64,000 nt of DNA from Carex sylvatica (GCA_964058845.1 CAXKVR010000432.1:1-64000), one strand, 5' to 3'; positions 36,139 through 48,874 are shown, counted from the stretch's first letter. Notes: generated by a model from the sequence alone, not told the origin. Translations and numbers: made by a program.

Positions 36139-36416
36139 TTTTTTCAAATAGAACTAAATTTCATATCTTTAACAAAACAAGCACCATTGATTTGGATTAT
36201 ACAAAATACAACTCCAGTGACCTGTAAATCGGTGGAGCCATTCTATAACCCATCTATACAATCTGATAACATAAATCAATAGTAAATAGCTCCACCCATC
36301 TTGCAGATCGGTGGAACAAACATGTTTATGTCTCCACCAATTTTTTTTTAATAAAAACTAAATCAATAATGCTTGTTGGGTTAAAATATTTAAAATTAGT
36401 TCTATTTAAAAAAAAT
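36139..36416. mobile_element. MITE-like inverted-repeat element upstream of the AIM1-like gene
   Basis: AAATAGAACTAAATTT near the left end pairs with AAAATTAGTTCTATTT near the right end. The interior has a second pair built around ATCGGTGGA and TCCACC. It lies about 470 bp before the AIM1 start codon, so it could affect the promoter. Target duplications are unclear. Confidence 0.5.
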
Positions 36417-36887
36417 TGAAATAGATAGAACAATTCAACAACCTATGAAATAAAAGAAATAAGCAGAAAATAATAACCCCATTTTTTATCATCCTCTAAA
36501 AGACCCATATTCTGTTGCTAGTTGAACTATAATACGATTGGAAGAAAACAAAAAAGTCTAACAATGTAACAATTAATCCAATTAGAGAAACAAAACAAAA
36601 AAAACATTCAAAGCTCTTATTCCGACTAATTTTGCGTGTATCCGTACAATTTCTGATTTTTGAATTGGATTGTTGTAGCAAGAGATAAATATCCGACGTC
36701 GACAGATCAGGTTAAACTTATCCTTGTACCGCGGTATATCAAACCGAACACCTCCTTATATTACCAGTGCTTTCAGTTCCGCACTCAAATCTCTCGTCTG
36801 TTGATCGTATCCCAAAACCAAAAGAGATTAGATCAGATACTAATTCGTACCAGTTATCGTTTCTCTAGATCTCTTTTCCGATCCGAC
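36417..36887 (+). promoter_or_regulatory. presumed promoter and 5' UTR of the AIM1-like gene
   Basis: This interval contains the leader of the AIM1-like gene. The AIM1 reading frame stays open upstream of the ATG back to 36660, but that extension has no family resemblance, so I treat it as 5' UTR. No TATA or site II box was assigned. Confidence 0.35.
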
Positions 36888-39800
36888 ATGTCAGGGGTTC
36901 GGGTGACCATGGAGGTGGGGAGCGATGGGGTTGCGCTAATCACAATCACGAATCCGCCTGTTAATGCTTTGCATCCAAACAGTAATTATTTCCTTAATTT
37001 TTCTTAAATTTTTAGTTATTCGTTTGGTTATTAGCTGTTTTCTTAAGCTTCTTCTTGCTTAAGACTTGGAATTGAGAGACCAGCTAGTTGCTAGGGCCTT
37101 TTTGCATCTATGCCCTTGGTTTACTACTGGAAGCTTGAAATTGAATTTCTATGACGATCTGTGTGTGCCTGTTTGTAGAGCTGGTCACTGACTCACCGCC
37201 ACAGGGAATCACTTCTGTATGGGCCCCATAAGAATTGATCATATGACAAAATGATTTATATCAGAGCATTCTGGCTCTGTAAATTATTCATGCGCTTTTT
37301 CTTACTATCAGTTTTTCCATTTCATTAGTAATTGCGGGTCTGAAAGAGACGTACACTGAGGCTATGAAGAGGCCAGATGTGAAAGCAATTGTTCTTACTG
37401 GTAAGTTTATAATGGATCACATATATGGTATAACCTTATCATGCTGAATTTAAAATTTTGATTTGGGACTTTAACATTAGGTTTTTTTATGTGATCATTT
37501 GATGGTAATTCAACAATAGCAATGAAATAATTTGTTTTCGAATTGGCCAAAATATGCAACTTACCGACAATTCTCCAGAAAAAGTAATGCAATTTTGGTG
37601 GATGGTTTCTGGCTTCTTAGGTTATTTGTTAGAATAACTGGGACAAAAATGGATTTAGTTTTTATATCTTATGTTGTATGTTGCATTATAGAATCCTTTA
37701 ATAAGTTTGCTGAATGATGATACTTAAATTATTCCAAATATTTATCTGAATTTATTACTATTTTTTTCTTCTAATTAGGCAGTGGAGGCAAGTTTTCTGG
37801 AGGCTTCGATATCAATGTATTCAAACAAATTCATGAAACGGGTATCCATCAAGCCTCTTAGTTAATCATAAACTCAAGTTGTTGGCAACTTTACTAATAT
37901 CCTAATGCATTGTTTTTCTTAGGAAATTTGTCCCTTCTGCCTGACGTATCTGTTGAGTTAGTGGTAAACATAATGGAAGGTAAATTTGGTTTGCTATTTA
38001 ATTTATTTATATTAGGGTACTTGATATTTATTTTAGAAGACATCACGTGGTGCTTTTTCTAAAATATTCGGCATGTTGTCTGAAGAAATAATAATATGTA
38101 TATCTGTAGAGTACATGAAAAACATGCTGTACACCCTGAGGGTGGGAATTATATTGTTCTTTTTTGCCTATAACTTTGCAAGAACCACTTCCATCCCTTT
38201 TCTCAATTCTTTGAAATCAGCCCTCTTCGTTAATTCAGTAGGTCGTGCATAGACAAACAGTGAGGAAGGATGGACTATTTGGCCATGTTTTGAAATTAGT
38301 TGGACGACATGCAGTTTCTGTGATAGTTTTAGTCAAAGAGATAGAAATAAGTGTTTGAAATTGCCCCCCCGGTCTGAAATATAATTTTATTATGGTGTTG
38401 TTGACCATTAACCATTGTAATTTTTTGTGTTTATTATAGATGCTAAGAAGCCTTCTGTTGCGGCGATTCAGGGGCTTGCTCTTGGTGGTGGTCTAGAGAT
38501 GGCTATGGTTTGTTCAACAATATCATGTCTTTGACTTCATAATTTATTTCTTTTTTCTAATCATATAATTTCATTAGTATTTTATTATTTATTTTCAATT
38601 CAGGGTTGTCATGCTAGAATTTCCACGCCAGAGGCTCAGCTTGGTTTGCCAGAGCTGACACTTGGAGTTATTCCTGGATTTGGCGGTAATTATAATTTCT
38701 TTGCACTTTTGTTTTTGTTAAGGATTAATTCTCTGTTTGATAGTGTATACACTTGTTCTTACATTTGATGAATTTTGTTGTGTAGGCACTCAACGGTTGC
38801 CAAGGCTTGTTGGGTTGGCAAAAGCAACTGAAATGATGTTGGTAAGTTCTAGACTTGACCTTCTGAGTTAAATTTTAAAAATATGTTTATTAATGTTTCC
38901 TGGTTGGCTTTGAATCATAGTAAATGGCCATCTCGATAAGTTGTGGTCCTAGACTCCTACTGCCGCGTGTTCTGTTTGTCATATACTCATACTACACCAA
39001 TACTTGTACTTCAAATGATGAGTTTGTGTAAAGCTTCACATAAACATCAAAGTTTTCTCTGAGACATTATTTTAAATGCCTTAAAAAAATGAAAATGACT
39101 TCTATAGGAATTTTTGTTAACCAGTATTGCACAGGATTATTTCGTAAATTCTTTAAGTGTACAATAATTTTTATGCTTTTGTCGGGCTATGTGTGAAATA
39201 ACTAGGTTTTGTGAGTACACTGTAAACTGTCACATCACAAGACTTTTTGGGCTAACAAAAAATGTTCTTCAACTGGTTTTAACATCCAGCTGTCTAAGTC
39301 GATTAGAGCAAAGGAAGGGAAACAATATGGCCTGATAGATGAGCTTGCATCTCCATCTGACATAATCAAGATTTCACGTCAGTGGGCCCTAGACATTGCC
39401 GAGGGGCGGAAACCATGGCTGAGCTCTTTACGCAGAACTGACAAGCTGTGCTCACTTGCAGAAGCCCGTGAGATTTTGAAAGCCGCGAGGCAACAGGTTA
39501 AGAGGCAATTTCCTAATATGCCCCAGCACCAGGCATGCCTCGATTCGATTGAAGAGGGTGTTGTTGCTGGTGGTTATGCTGGTGTTCTCAAGGTGCGCTG
39601 TTATTTATATTTTGTTAGTTGATTTTTACTTTAAACAATTTTACCTTGTTTTGCGCTGCTTGCAAATTACATATACACCATCTCCTGGTAAGAAACTTAA
39701 ATAAGTTCTGGATTTTTTTGCAAATAACCCTAATCTTTTGAAATTAAGGTCCATTCAAGCTTAAATGACTTGCTTGCTTCCCTGAGTCCCTAATCTTTTC

Positions 39801-42800
39801 AAAACACAAAATCAGTCATATGAGTTTTCACTTCCATCTGGTCTTGTGGAAAAATTGGAACACCCGCTAATTTATATAATTTTTCTAAGACTTCTTTTAC
39901 AAAATTTGAAAACTTAATGGTTTAATTAAAAGTTGACTATTTTTAAAATAGACCCTTAAGTTTTCAAATTTTGTAAATAATCCATAATAATTTTAGACGA
40001 ATTATATAAATTACCGGGCGTTACAATAGTCAGGAGGGTCAGGCTTTTATGAAATGGACCTTTGCATTTCCTGCATATAAGAGTTAGGCTCAGCTCGTGC
40101 GTATCTAAGAACTGTTGTCCACTTGTTTTAAACATAAATCCGTTGAACTTTTGGCTAATATTCTGGATTAGTGTATGTTCTTTGCAACTACATGTAGATT
40201 CGGATTAATAGTGAAGTGTTGTTTAACTGCAGGAAGCAAAGCTTTTTAAGGAGCTGGTACTTGCTGACACATCTAAGGGGCTTGTCCATGTCTTTTTTGC
40301 ACAAAGGGCTACCTCTAAGGTTCATATAATATTTTCTTTTGTAGATTCAATCTTTAATTTCATTTGTGTTTATGAATATGCAATACTTTTTCCTAGTTTA
40401 CCTGATTTTCGATAGTAGATTGTTTTCTAACATAATTGACTTTTCTTTATGTAATGTGCCTATTTTTGCTGAATATCCTTCATTTGCTTTTTATTTTGTT
40501 TTGCTCTCTGAGTTCACTATCCCTGAGCATTGCTTCTGTTCCTATTATATAATCCTTTTTACAACTTCTCTTTTGCTTGCTTCTTTGCTTGTTCTGTACT
40601 AAATACTGAGTACCTTATTTGTTCTAATGTACTAATATATAAATATCAAGTTCTCAATTTGACCTTAGTATGATTTGTTTGATGCAAAATAGGTGCCAAA
40701 TGTGACTGATTTGGGGCTAAAACCAAGGCAGATCAAGAAAATTGCAGTGATTGGTGGTGGCCTTATGGGCTCTGGAATTGCAACGGCTTGTCTTCTGAAT
40801 AATATTTCTGTTGTATTGAAGGAAGTTGAACACAAATTTCTTGAGAGGGGTGTGAAAATGATATCAGGTTAGCATACTAAGCTCTTACCACATCGCATTT
40901 TTTGTAGGTGAGTTGGTATCTGTTCGAATCTGGAATTGCAATCGACCACATACAAGCATATAATTAGATTATTTTGAGCTAAACTTTATTTTTACTGTAC
41001 TCAACAAAATTTCTTAACTATTTTTTTGTATAAATGAAGGCAATCTAGAAGGCCTCGTGAAGAAAGGCTCACTGACTCAGGACAGGGCAAAGAAGACACT
41101 TTCTCTCCTAAAGGGAGTCCTTGATTACTCAGACTTCAAAGATGTTGACTTGGTTATCGAGGTAATATAAATTTAAAAATATTTTCTTATGCCTAAGGAT
41201 TGAGAATTTTTTACTTATAGAAATTATTATTAAATAATAAAGGGAAACAGAAAGAGTGCTGGAGTTTTCCAATGACATAGATGGATCTGAAAAAGAAAAT
41301 TTCAGATCCAAACTTTGGAATCGATTTTTTTTCATATCCAAAGTGTTTTTTCCCCTGAAAGAGTGGCTGGGTTTTGTTTGTATGGAAAGAGTGGCTGGCT
41401 TTTCTTGAAACAGAAAGTGCTGAAAATTCTTTTTGAAACAGAAAGAGAGGCTGGAATTTTTTCTGAAACAGAAAACATTTTCGATCCGGAAATAAGTTTT
41501 GGATCCATTTATGCCATTGAAACACCCCAGTCCTCTGTGTTTTCCTTTATTATTTAATAATTTCTATAAATAAAAAAATCTTGTAAGGATTGCACTACTG
41601 ACCATTACTGGTTACAAACTGACAAACTTGTCTGCTAATTTAGGCAGTCATTGAAAAGATCCCATTGAAGCAGTCGATATTTGCTGATTTAGAAAGAGTA
41701 TGCCCGCCACATTGCATCCTGGCAAGCAACACCTCCACCATTGATTTAAGTATTGTTGGAGAGAAGACACACTCTCAAGACCGCATTATTGGGGCCCACT
41801 TCTTCAGGTATTGCTCTCTCCATGACTTGCAATAAAAAATAGTTTTTTTTTTTTGGTAAACTTAAAAGGGTCCGTAAGTAGGACTGCTTATCAACATGCT
41901 GTAAATGATGTTCTTTTTGTAGCTTTACTTAAAAGTACAGTTCCAGTTCTGGTACCAATAAATTATAATGAGTGAGGTTATGGTACTATGCATAGCGCAT
42001 ATTGGTCCTCGCTATGGACTCAAATTTTCGGTTTGAAAGTCCAAACGGTCGATCCCAACTGTTCAACATAGTCTCCATATCAATATGTACTTGTAAACAA
42101 AATTTTACATTTTGTAGAATTTTTTTACTATTTTTTAATGGGTAGAAAATCGCTTGATTTGAAAATTCTGGACCATCCAAAAACAGTGATTTTCTACCCA
42201 TCTAAAAAAATAGTAAAGAAATTCTAAAAAAAGGTGAAAGTTTGTTTACAAGTACATATTTTTATGGAGGCCATGTTGAACGGTTCGAATCGACCGTTAA
42301 AATTTTGAAAACTAAAATATTGATCCGTAGCATGGACCACTCCGAGCTATGCATAGTACCATAGCGTCACTCAATTCTAATTGCACAACTGCCTGAGCAC
42401 CTTGATGTTAATTTAAAAACATTCAAAATGTTTTACAAAATTCTGGTAAATTTACTGAATTCTCACAAGATAGGTAATGAATATGGTTAAAAACTAGAGG
42501 TCCCAGATTGACATGATAATGATCATGTCATGAAATTTTTCTTTAGCCATCTATTTCTAACATTGGATATTTCATTTTATTTTAATTGCAGTCCTGCGCA
42601 TATTATGCCTCTGTTGGAAATTGTGCGTACGGAGAAGACCTCACCACAAGTGATTGTCGATCTTATGACAGTAGGAAAGATTATTAAAAAGGTCCCTGTA
42701 GTTGTTGGAAATTGCACTGGCTTTGCGGTGAATCGTACCTTTTTTCCATACACTCAAAGCTCACATCTACTTGTTCACCTTGGTGTGGATGTTTTTAGAA

Positions 42801-45075
42801 TCGATCGTGTCATTGCCAGCTTTGGCATGCCTATGGGTCCTTTCCTGTAAGCTTTCTTTTTCCAAATTTGTTATTCAGCTTTGTTTTTAAATAGCATTTG
42901 GTGGAGTTTACTGGAGTGAGGCTATGGTACTTTGCAAAGAGCACATCTATCCGTGCTATGAATCCGTATTTTCATTTTCGAAGTCCAAACAGTTAATCCG
43001 AACCATTCAACGTGATCTTTATATGAAATGAAAATGTTCTAGGAGGTCAAATTTTACATTTTTTAGAATTTTTTTACTATTTTTTAAAATAAGTAGAAAA
43101 TCGCCTAATTTAAAATTTCTGGTCCATCAAAAAGTAGTGATTTTCAATCTATCTAAAAAAAATAGTAAAGAAGTTCTAAAAAATAAAATCCGGTCATATG
43201 GAGATCATGTTGAGCGGTTCAAATCAAATATTTAACCTTTGAAAACAAATATATGAATCCATAGTACGGGCCGATCCGCGCTTTGCAAAGTACCATAGCC
43301 TTACTCAAGTTTACTTAATGCTAGATTCCAAGGCTTAACACATCTGAACTTGCTTGAGTTTTATTTTTTTTCAATTTAACCTTAATGAGCTTATTGAGAA
43401 ATTTCTAGTAGATTGAAATAGTAGACTGCAAAAATGCTCATTTTGATAACTTTGATTTTCTAAACAGACTCCAAGATGTGGCTGGATATGGGGTAGCTTT
43501 GGCAGTGAAAGGTATATATGCAGAGGCCTTCAAAGGCCGTACATTCGAGTCTGATTTAGTTGAGTTGATGGTGAAAGATGGGCGACAAGGTATACATTTA
43601 CGTCTTTGTCAAATTAAAATAAAATGTTTTTTTTTTTTTTTTTTTTTCTGTTTGCATTTATATTATAGATGGAAGTTTCTTTTTGGACTGATAGGTAAGG
43701 CAAATGGTAAAGGGTACTACTTCTTTGACAAGGGTAGCAAGCCTAGACCTGATCCTAGTGTACAAGCTGTCATTGAAGAGTCTAAAAAGCGTGCTAATCT
43801 CCTTCGTGGGGGAAAGGTCTCACACTCTCTCTTTTTGAAACCTTGCCAAGTATAAGTTCATTAAATAAAACATAAAATTACATCCATTCTTCTACATCAA
43901 AACATCAAAACAAATCAACATCTAAAAACACAACATTAACTAACAACATAAACATCTAAAGCCAACATAAAAAAAACACCTCTCTCTCTATCTCTCTCTT
44001 TCTATGTCAGCATTGTGGTGTGTCAGCTGCTTGTGTTGTCTCATCCTAATATCATATACCATTTTTGTGACATATGTATGTAGGCCATAACTGTCAGTGA
44101 CCAAGAAATAGTAGAGATGATTTTCTTCCCTACTATAAATGAGGCATGCAGAGTCATGGATGAAGGGGTTGTCAGTAAGGCTTCAGACCTCGACATCTCT
44201 TCTGTTCTTGGAATGGGTTTCCCCAAATACAGGTCAGACTAATTATTCTTTACTCTTTAGCCTACTAAATAGATTTATTTGGAGTGAGGCTATGGTACTA
44301 TGCAAAGCGCACTTTGGTCCATACTTTGGATGTATATCTCCATTTTTAAAGTCCAAACAGTCTATCCGTACCGCTTAACATGATCTCCATACAACAATGT
44401 GCTAGGGGGCAAAATTTTACATTTTTTTAGATAGGTACAAAATCACTTGATCTTAAGATTGCGTACCATCAGAAAGTATTGATTCTACCTAGCTAAAAAA
44501 ATAATAAAAATATTCTAAAAAAATGTAAAATTTGGCCTCCAAGTAGATTTTCATATGGAGATCATGATGAACATTCGGGATTCCACTATTTAGACTTTGA
44601 AATTGAAAATATAAATTCATAGTACAGAATGCACAGTACCGTAGCCTCACTCGATTTATTTTCATCATTTTTCTGAATCAGTCAAGTAGTTTTTAGACTT
44701 TTAGTCAATAGCAAGTAGCAAGGCCATGCCCTTATCTTTTTACTTTAAACTTGTTGCAGAGGTGGGCTTGTATTTTGGGCGGATACAGTTGGGGCAAATT
44801 ACATATATTCAAAGCTTTCTAAATGGGCTGAGATTTATGGCGGTTTCTTCACACCGTGCTCTTACTTGGAAGAAAGAGCAAAGAAGGGCATACCATTGGT
44901 ACCTCACATCACATTTACATTTCCCTTCTAATTTAATGCTTCCCTTGTTAAATTTAGCATTATTGGTAGATTTTACTTGCATGATTGAGTTGGTTAACTT
45001 TCGGATTTTTTTTTCATCATTTTTCAGAGCTCAATGTCTTCATCTTCATCACATGTTTCAAAGGCACGGCTATAA
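36888..45075 (+). CDS. AIM1: AIM1-type peroxisomal fatty acid beta-oxidation multifunctional protein
   Basis: Eighteen in-frame exons give 725 residues (Arabidopsis AIM1: 721): 36888-36981, 37329-37400, 37779-37841, 37923-37979, 38440-38507, 38604-38685, 38786-38841, 39290-39592, 40233-40319, 40693-40867, 41040-41161, 41644-41807, 42592-42846, 43468-43589, 43695-43816, 44084-44232, 44760-44898, 45028-45075. The N-terminal enoyl-CoA hydratase half has [15 protein letters not shown] and [16 protein letters not shown]. The C-terminal 3-hydroxyacyl-CoA dehydrogenase half has the NAD-binding [10 protein letters not shown] (~315), SNTSTID and GAHFFSPAH. It hydrates enoyl-CoA and oxidises hydroxyacyl-CoA in the peroxisome, serving fatty acid breakdown, jasmonate and related acyl chains. 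The C-terminus KARL ends in ARL, an accepted plant PTS1 variant. Wording in [10 protein letters not shown] and [13 protein letters not shown] is AIM1-like rather than MFP2-like. Introns 11, 12, 13 and 16 carry MITEs. All catalytic motifs are intact. Confidence 0.93.
39850..40025. repeat. inverted repeat in intron 8 of the AIM1-like gene
   Basis: AACACCCGCTAATTTATATA...ACAAAATTTGAAAACTTA pairs with TAAGTTTTCAAATTTTGTAA...TATATAAATTACCGGGCGTT. It looks like a MITE without a clear target duplication. Confidence 0.55.
41209..41571. mobile_element. MITE with long inverted ends in intron 11 of the AIM1-like gene
   Basis: The left end (TTATAGAAATTATTATTAAATAATAAAGGG) and the right end (CTTTATTATTTAATAATTTC) are complementary, and pairing continues with gaps toward the centre (AGTTTTCCAATGACATAGAT with ATTTATGCCATTGAAACACC). 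The interior repeats GAAACAGAAAGAG-like phrases. Non-coding. Confidence 0.65.
41970..42372. mobile_element. GAGTGAGG Mutator-like MITE, intron 12 of the AIM1-like gene
   Basis: Ends GAGTGAGGTTATGGTACTAT and ATAGTACCATAGCGTCACTC. Flanks AATTATAAT (41961-41969) and AATTCTAAT (42373-42381) are a 9-bp duplication with one mismatch. Length 403 bp; the whole element folds into a long hairpin. Confidence 0.85.
42913..43306. mobile_element. GAGTGAGG Mutator-like MITE, intron 13 of the AIM1-like gene
   Basis: Ends GGAGTGAGGCTATGGTACTT and AAGTACCATAGCCTTACTC. Flanks GAGTTTACT (42904-42912) and AAGTTTACT (43307-43315) are a 9-bp duplication with one mismatch. Length 394 bp. Confidence 0.85.
44281..44652. 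mobile_element. GAGTGAGG Mutator-like MITE, intron 16 of the AIM1-like gene
   Basis: Ends GGAGTGAGGCTATGGTACTA and AGTACCGTAGCCTCACTC. GATTTATTT is present on both sides (44272-44280 and 44653-44661), a perfect 9-bp target duplication, so this is one of the younger copies. Length 372 bp. Confidence 0.88.
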
Positions 45076-45562
45076 GGACCATTTTGCAAAAATGTGAAGA
45101 TGGCTTGTACTTTTACCCTGCTACTTGGCCCCACAAGAGAGAATATTTTTTTAGGACATCCATGCAAAAAAAAAAAAAAAAAAAAAGCTTCTCTTGTTTT
45201 GGTGGTGTTGACCTGTTCTTAAAATAAGAATTTGGGCTAGTTGTCATCACAAAATGTTCTGAATAAAACCCTTTTTCTGTACAATTATGTTTATCAAAAT
45301 AAGGAAAATATGTATAATGCATGTAAAATGTGAACATAGATTTTGCTTAATTTATGCCCCTCTTCTTTTAGTTCTTCTTTGTTCCATGTTTGGGTCTACA
45401 GCATTTGAAGATGCACGTATTGATTTCTGTTAGATAATTATAACAACATAAAAATCTGTTAAAAATTAAAAATATTGCATAAATATATTATTATAATTGC
45501 ATATATATTTAGATCGGTTGGGTTTTAAGTTGATGTTATTTAAATGACGTTACACTTGGATG
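45076..45562 (+). other. 3' UTR of the AIM1-like gene and spacer
   Basis: Contains a 23-base A run at about 45165-45186 and an AATAAA at 45262-45267, 187 bp after the stop. No other feature. Confidence 0.5.
45262..45267 (+). terminator. poly(A) signal of the AIM1-like gene
   Basis: AATAAA downstream of the AIM1 stop codon in T-rich sequence. Confidence 0.45.
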
Positions 45563-46882
45563 CTAGGTTGCATGGATACGGGTATCGTATCTGATACGAT
45601 ATGGATACGGCAATACGGTAATTTTTAAAAACAAAGGATACAATACGGCTATTATATATATTATTGTTTCATGTATTACAACAAAGAAAAAAATTACACT
45701 TATACTATTAATTCAACACTTTTATATATATATCAATTTTTTTACATGTAATTTACAAGTAAAATAAAATGAAAATTTTGAGTATAATTTACAAGTAAAA
45801 TAAAATGAAAATTTTGAGATAGTATATGTATACAGTATGCACATCACCCAAATTTATAATTCGTCTAAAAAACTATTCAAACACTAGTTCTTAAAACATA
45901 CATTCAGATTTAAAATCTAATTTTATTACATTCTTCTTTTAAGTAAAAACATTGCTGTATAAAAAATGGGATGAAAATTAAAAATAAAAAAAAAATGCTT
46001 TAAACTCTGCCGTTTGAACATAGAACTTGTAAAATCTAAAAAAAAAAAAATAGAGAACCGACAAACCAACAAATAAAGAAGAAAGTGGCATTAATCAAAG
46101 TATCTATGCACGTTACTGCCTAATATATATTTAATTTCTCACGTTGATACCATTTAAATTAAAATAGCTTCTCTGCCAAATGCCCAAATGTGAACATTGA
46201 GATTAATTTGAATGCTTTGACTAACTAATAAAGCTTGTAGAATTCACAATTAAAAAGATTTTGGATATGCGAAACTTGAGTTCGATCGATGTACTTCGAG
46301 AGAGGAGAGACGGCAGAAATGGTGGAGAGAGGCCGAGCGGAGATGGCGGAGACGGCGGGTACGACGGTACGGCGGAGAGGCTCGTGGAGCAGCCGTCAGG
46401 TGATGTTTCTTTTAAATTTGGAGCGGAGGAAATAAATCTGCTGCGATCCTACATGATCGCAGGTCCCTGCGATTTTAATCTCAATCATTTATATATTTTG
46501 AGATTCGTGTACAAAAACTCTTTTTTTTTTAAGATTCGTACAATCTAATAAATGAAGGGTTTAAATTAAAATCGCAGGACCCTGCGATCCTGTAGAATCG
46601 CAGCATATTTGCTTCTGTGGAGCGGAAGGGTTCAACAAAATCAGAAAACCTAATTAGACGTATCCCGTTCGTATCCCGCCCGTATCTCGCTGAACACAGC
46701 CGTATCCCCCAACAATTCAACGTGTATCGCGACTGTATCAACAGTTTAGAGATACGTCATGTCATCTGATACGCCAGCTAGCGTATCAAATACGTATTGT
46801 GGTCGTATCGGACGCGTATCGATATCCAATACGTATCCGATACGGTGCCTAAATCGAAGTATCCGAGTAACATATAACATAG
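45563..46882. mobile_element. 1.3-kb non-autonomous hAT-type element carrying a GC-rich insert
   Basis: Flanked by a perfect 8-bp duplication CTTGGATG (45555-45562 and 46883-46890). The left end CTAGGTTGCATGGATACGGG and the right end GTATCCGAGTAACATATAAC...ATAG are degenerate inverted repeats, with many CGTATC/GATACG subterminal motifs on both sides. No transposase is present. The interior holds an unusual purine- and GC-rich stretch (46270-46405) and a nested MITE (46428-46618). Confidence 0.75.
46428..46618. mobile_element. hAT-like MITE nested inside the larger hAT element
   Basis: It belongs to the same family as 5640-5817: GGAAATAAATCTGCTGCGAT at the left and ATCGCAGCATATTTGCTTCTG at the right. 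GGAGCGGA (46420-46427 and 46619-46626) is a perfect 8-bp target duplication. The interior pairs CCTGCGATTTTAAT with ATTAAAATCGCAGG. Confidence 0.8.
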
Positions 46883-46890
46883 CTTGGATG

Positions 46891-47599
46891 GCATGTCTAA
46901 TTGTCGATTTTTAAACAACAACATCTTAACTGTGTAGATAATGTATTATATTTTTTAATAATTAATTTTTTATTATTTATTAGCACAATTGTCAAATTAT
47001 CCTTCCATATTTTAGTTATAGTTTGAAATTTTATGGCGACAATGGTGTAGACGAACATGTAGTGAGTGAAATCATGTGAATCAAGAGGCAACAAAAAGAC
47101 AACATAGTTGGTTGCACTAGAATCAATGCAGTAACAGAAAAACTAAAGAAGATAATAGATTGTGACGTTATCGAATTTTCAACTTTATTTATTTATTTTA
47201 TATTCATCTGTATGTATCTCATCATCTAACTTGTCAAAGATTTTCTCATTTTAAACCGTTGTCGTTTTGCATATATTCTTTTTTTACCATCTAATAAGTT
47301 TGTATCATTTGCATTAACTTAAATTTTAATTTACTGTAAAAGAAATCCGCACCATATATTTCGATTTAACATGCATATTAAAATAAATTCGTGAAGTTCT
47401 AATTTAGTCTGAATTAATTTGGATTTCAAATTCAAATTTTATGTTACGGACTCACCATGAAATACGCGAATAATATAAACTTTTGTGTTTGAGTCTTTTC
47501 ATATTTATTAAATGACAGTTTAATTATTTTATGTGTTGATACTTTTCTCAATTGTACGAAATCAATCAAATTGTTTATAAACTGTGAGAAATCAATCAA
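46891..47599. other. gene-free AT-rich spacer
   Basis: No coding pattern or repeat is recognised before the array. Confidence 0.4.
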
Positions 47600-48404
47600 A
47601 TGATTCCTAATAGTTCTTCGAGTTAAATAATAATTGATATATATATATAATGTTTTTGTTTGATTTGGTGATTCAAATATAGCAAACGTTCGTTATACTT
47701 TGTTCATGCTAATTAAACGATACAGTAAAAAGGAATCATAGAAGTATTTTTAACAATCTATGTAATAATAATGAAGAGGTAGGAGAAATTTTTTGTTAAG
47801 CATGCTTTTGTTTTTACAAAATTTTAGGTTTTGAAATGCAAAAGATTTTTTTTTTTTTTTTTTGTCTGATATGGCTCGAACGATGAGGAAATAAAATATT
47901 GTTCTCTAAAAGTTTTTTTAATTGTTTATATTAATTCTGAATTTTTCATTAAACATTGATTAGATGGCCCCTAAAAATATTATATTTATAAAGAATTTCT
48001 CTTTATGAACTTTCTAAAATATATTATCATGCCATAGAATTGATGAGGGAACCAATTTGCTTTAATATTGATGCAGACAATTTATATTAAAATCCACCCA
48101 ATAAATCTATATGGGCATGACACGAATCTTGATGTACTACAAACAACTCATACTGGACATCAAACCGTCCTCTTTCCCTTGATGAGGGATGCTGAGGTAT
48201 TTTTGGTCCCAAATACATCTAAAGCCTTTTGAGGTTTGCACAATACGAATTTTGATGTAGTATGAAATTTGGTCACAATTGTGCTATAATTCTCTTTAAT
48301 TTTTGTTATAATTGAACGATTGATTGAGAGAGATGAGAGAACTTAAGTGTTGTTAATGACGAAACAATAAAAAATGAAATAAAAATAACTTGACAATTAT
48401 TGAT

Positions 48405-48545
48405 TAATAGGTTTAAATAGCGTTTATTATGTCATAGTGGAATGGCTAAAAAAACAGAGCTATGTCCATATAGCGTTGCTATAGCGCAGAATAGCGCCGA
48501 TAGCTTTTATAGTTTGAAAACGCTATAGCGCGCTATTTACAATTA
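48405..48545. mobile_element. relic of a TTTAAATAGCG...CGCTATTTA element
   Basis: GGTTTAAATAGCGTTTATTA at the left and CGCTATAGCGCGCTATTTAC at the right are inverted ends of a short element full of ATAGCG motifs. A related piece lies at about 34550-34650. Such ends are common on plant hAT-type non-autonomous elements. Confidence 0.5.
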
Positions 48546-48874
48546 TCAACTTTTATCTAATGATTTAATTACATAAAATAAAATATCTGCATTTATCAAG
48601 TAATTTATTATAAAATATAAGAATATGCTACAATTTGGCGCCATTCTCCATCAATTATATTTAAACTTCTAAGCTCAGAATTTTAATTAACTACACTTTC
48701 CATCATTCTTAGTTTTCTTATCTTTATAATATTTACAAAAAATAAATTCAAACTTATACTTTAAAAAAAAAAAGTAATTAATTTAGTTGAGTTATATATC
48801 TTCCTTTACTGTAAATCATGTATCAGCCTTTTCATTTGATATTATCTGATTTCTTAGCAAGCATATATAATAAT

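Noticed and set aside
36660..36887. Upstream extension of the AIM1 reading frame to an earlier ATG
   Set aside because: The extra 76 residues do not resemble the family, whose N-terminus begins only a few residues before VTMEVG; the ATG at 36888 fits the known length.
43628..43650. T-run as an assembly artefact or frameshift in AIM1
   Set aside because: It lies in intron 14 as part of the polypyrimidine tract; the exons on both sides join cleanly.
46261..46548. Gly/Arg-rich open frame as a gene
   Set aside because: It lies inside a non-autonomous hAT element, has no splice context, and runs into the nested MITE. Kept only as a possible captured segment.
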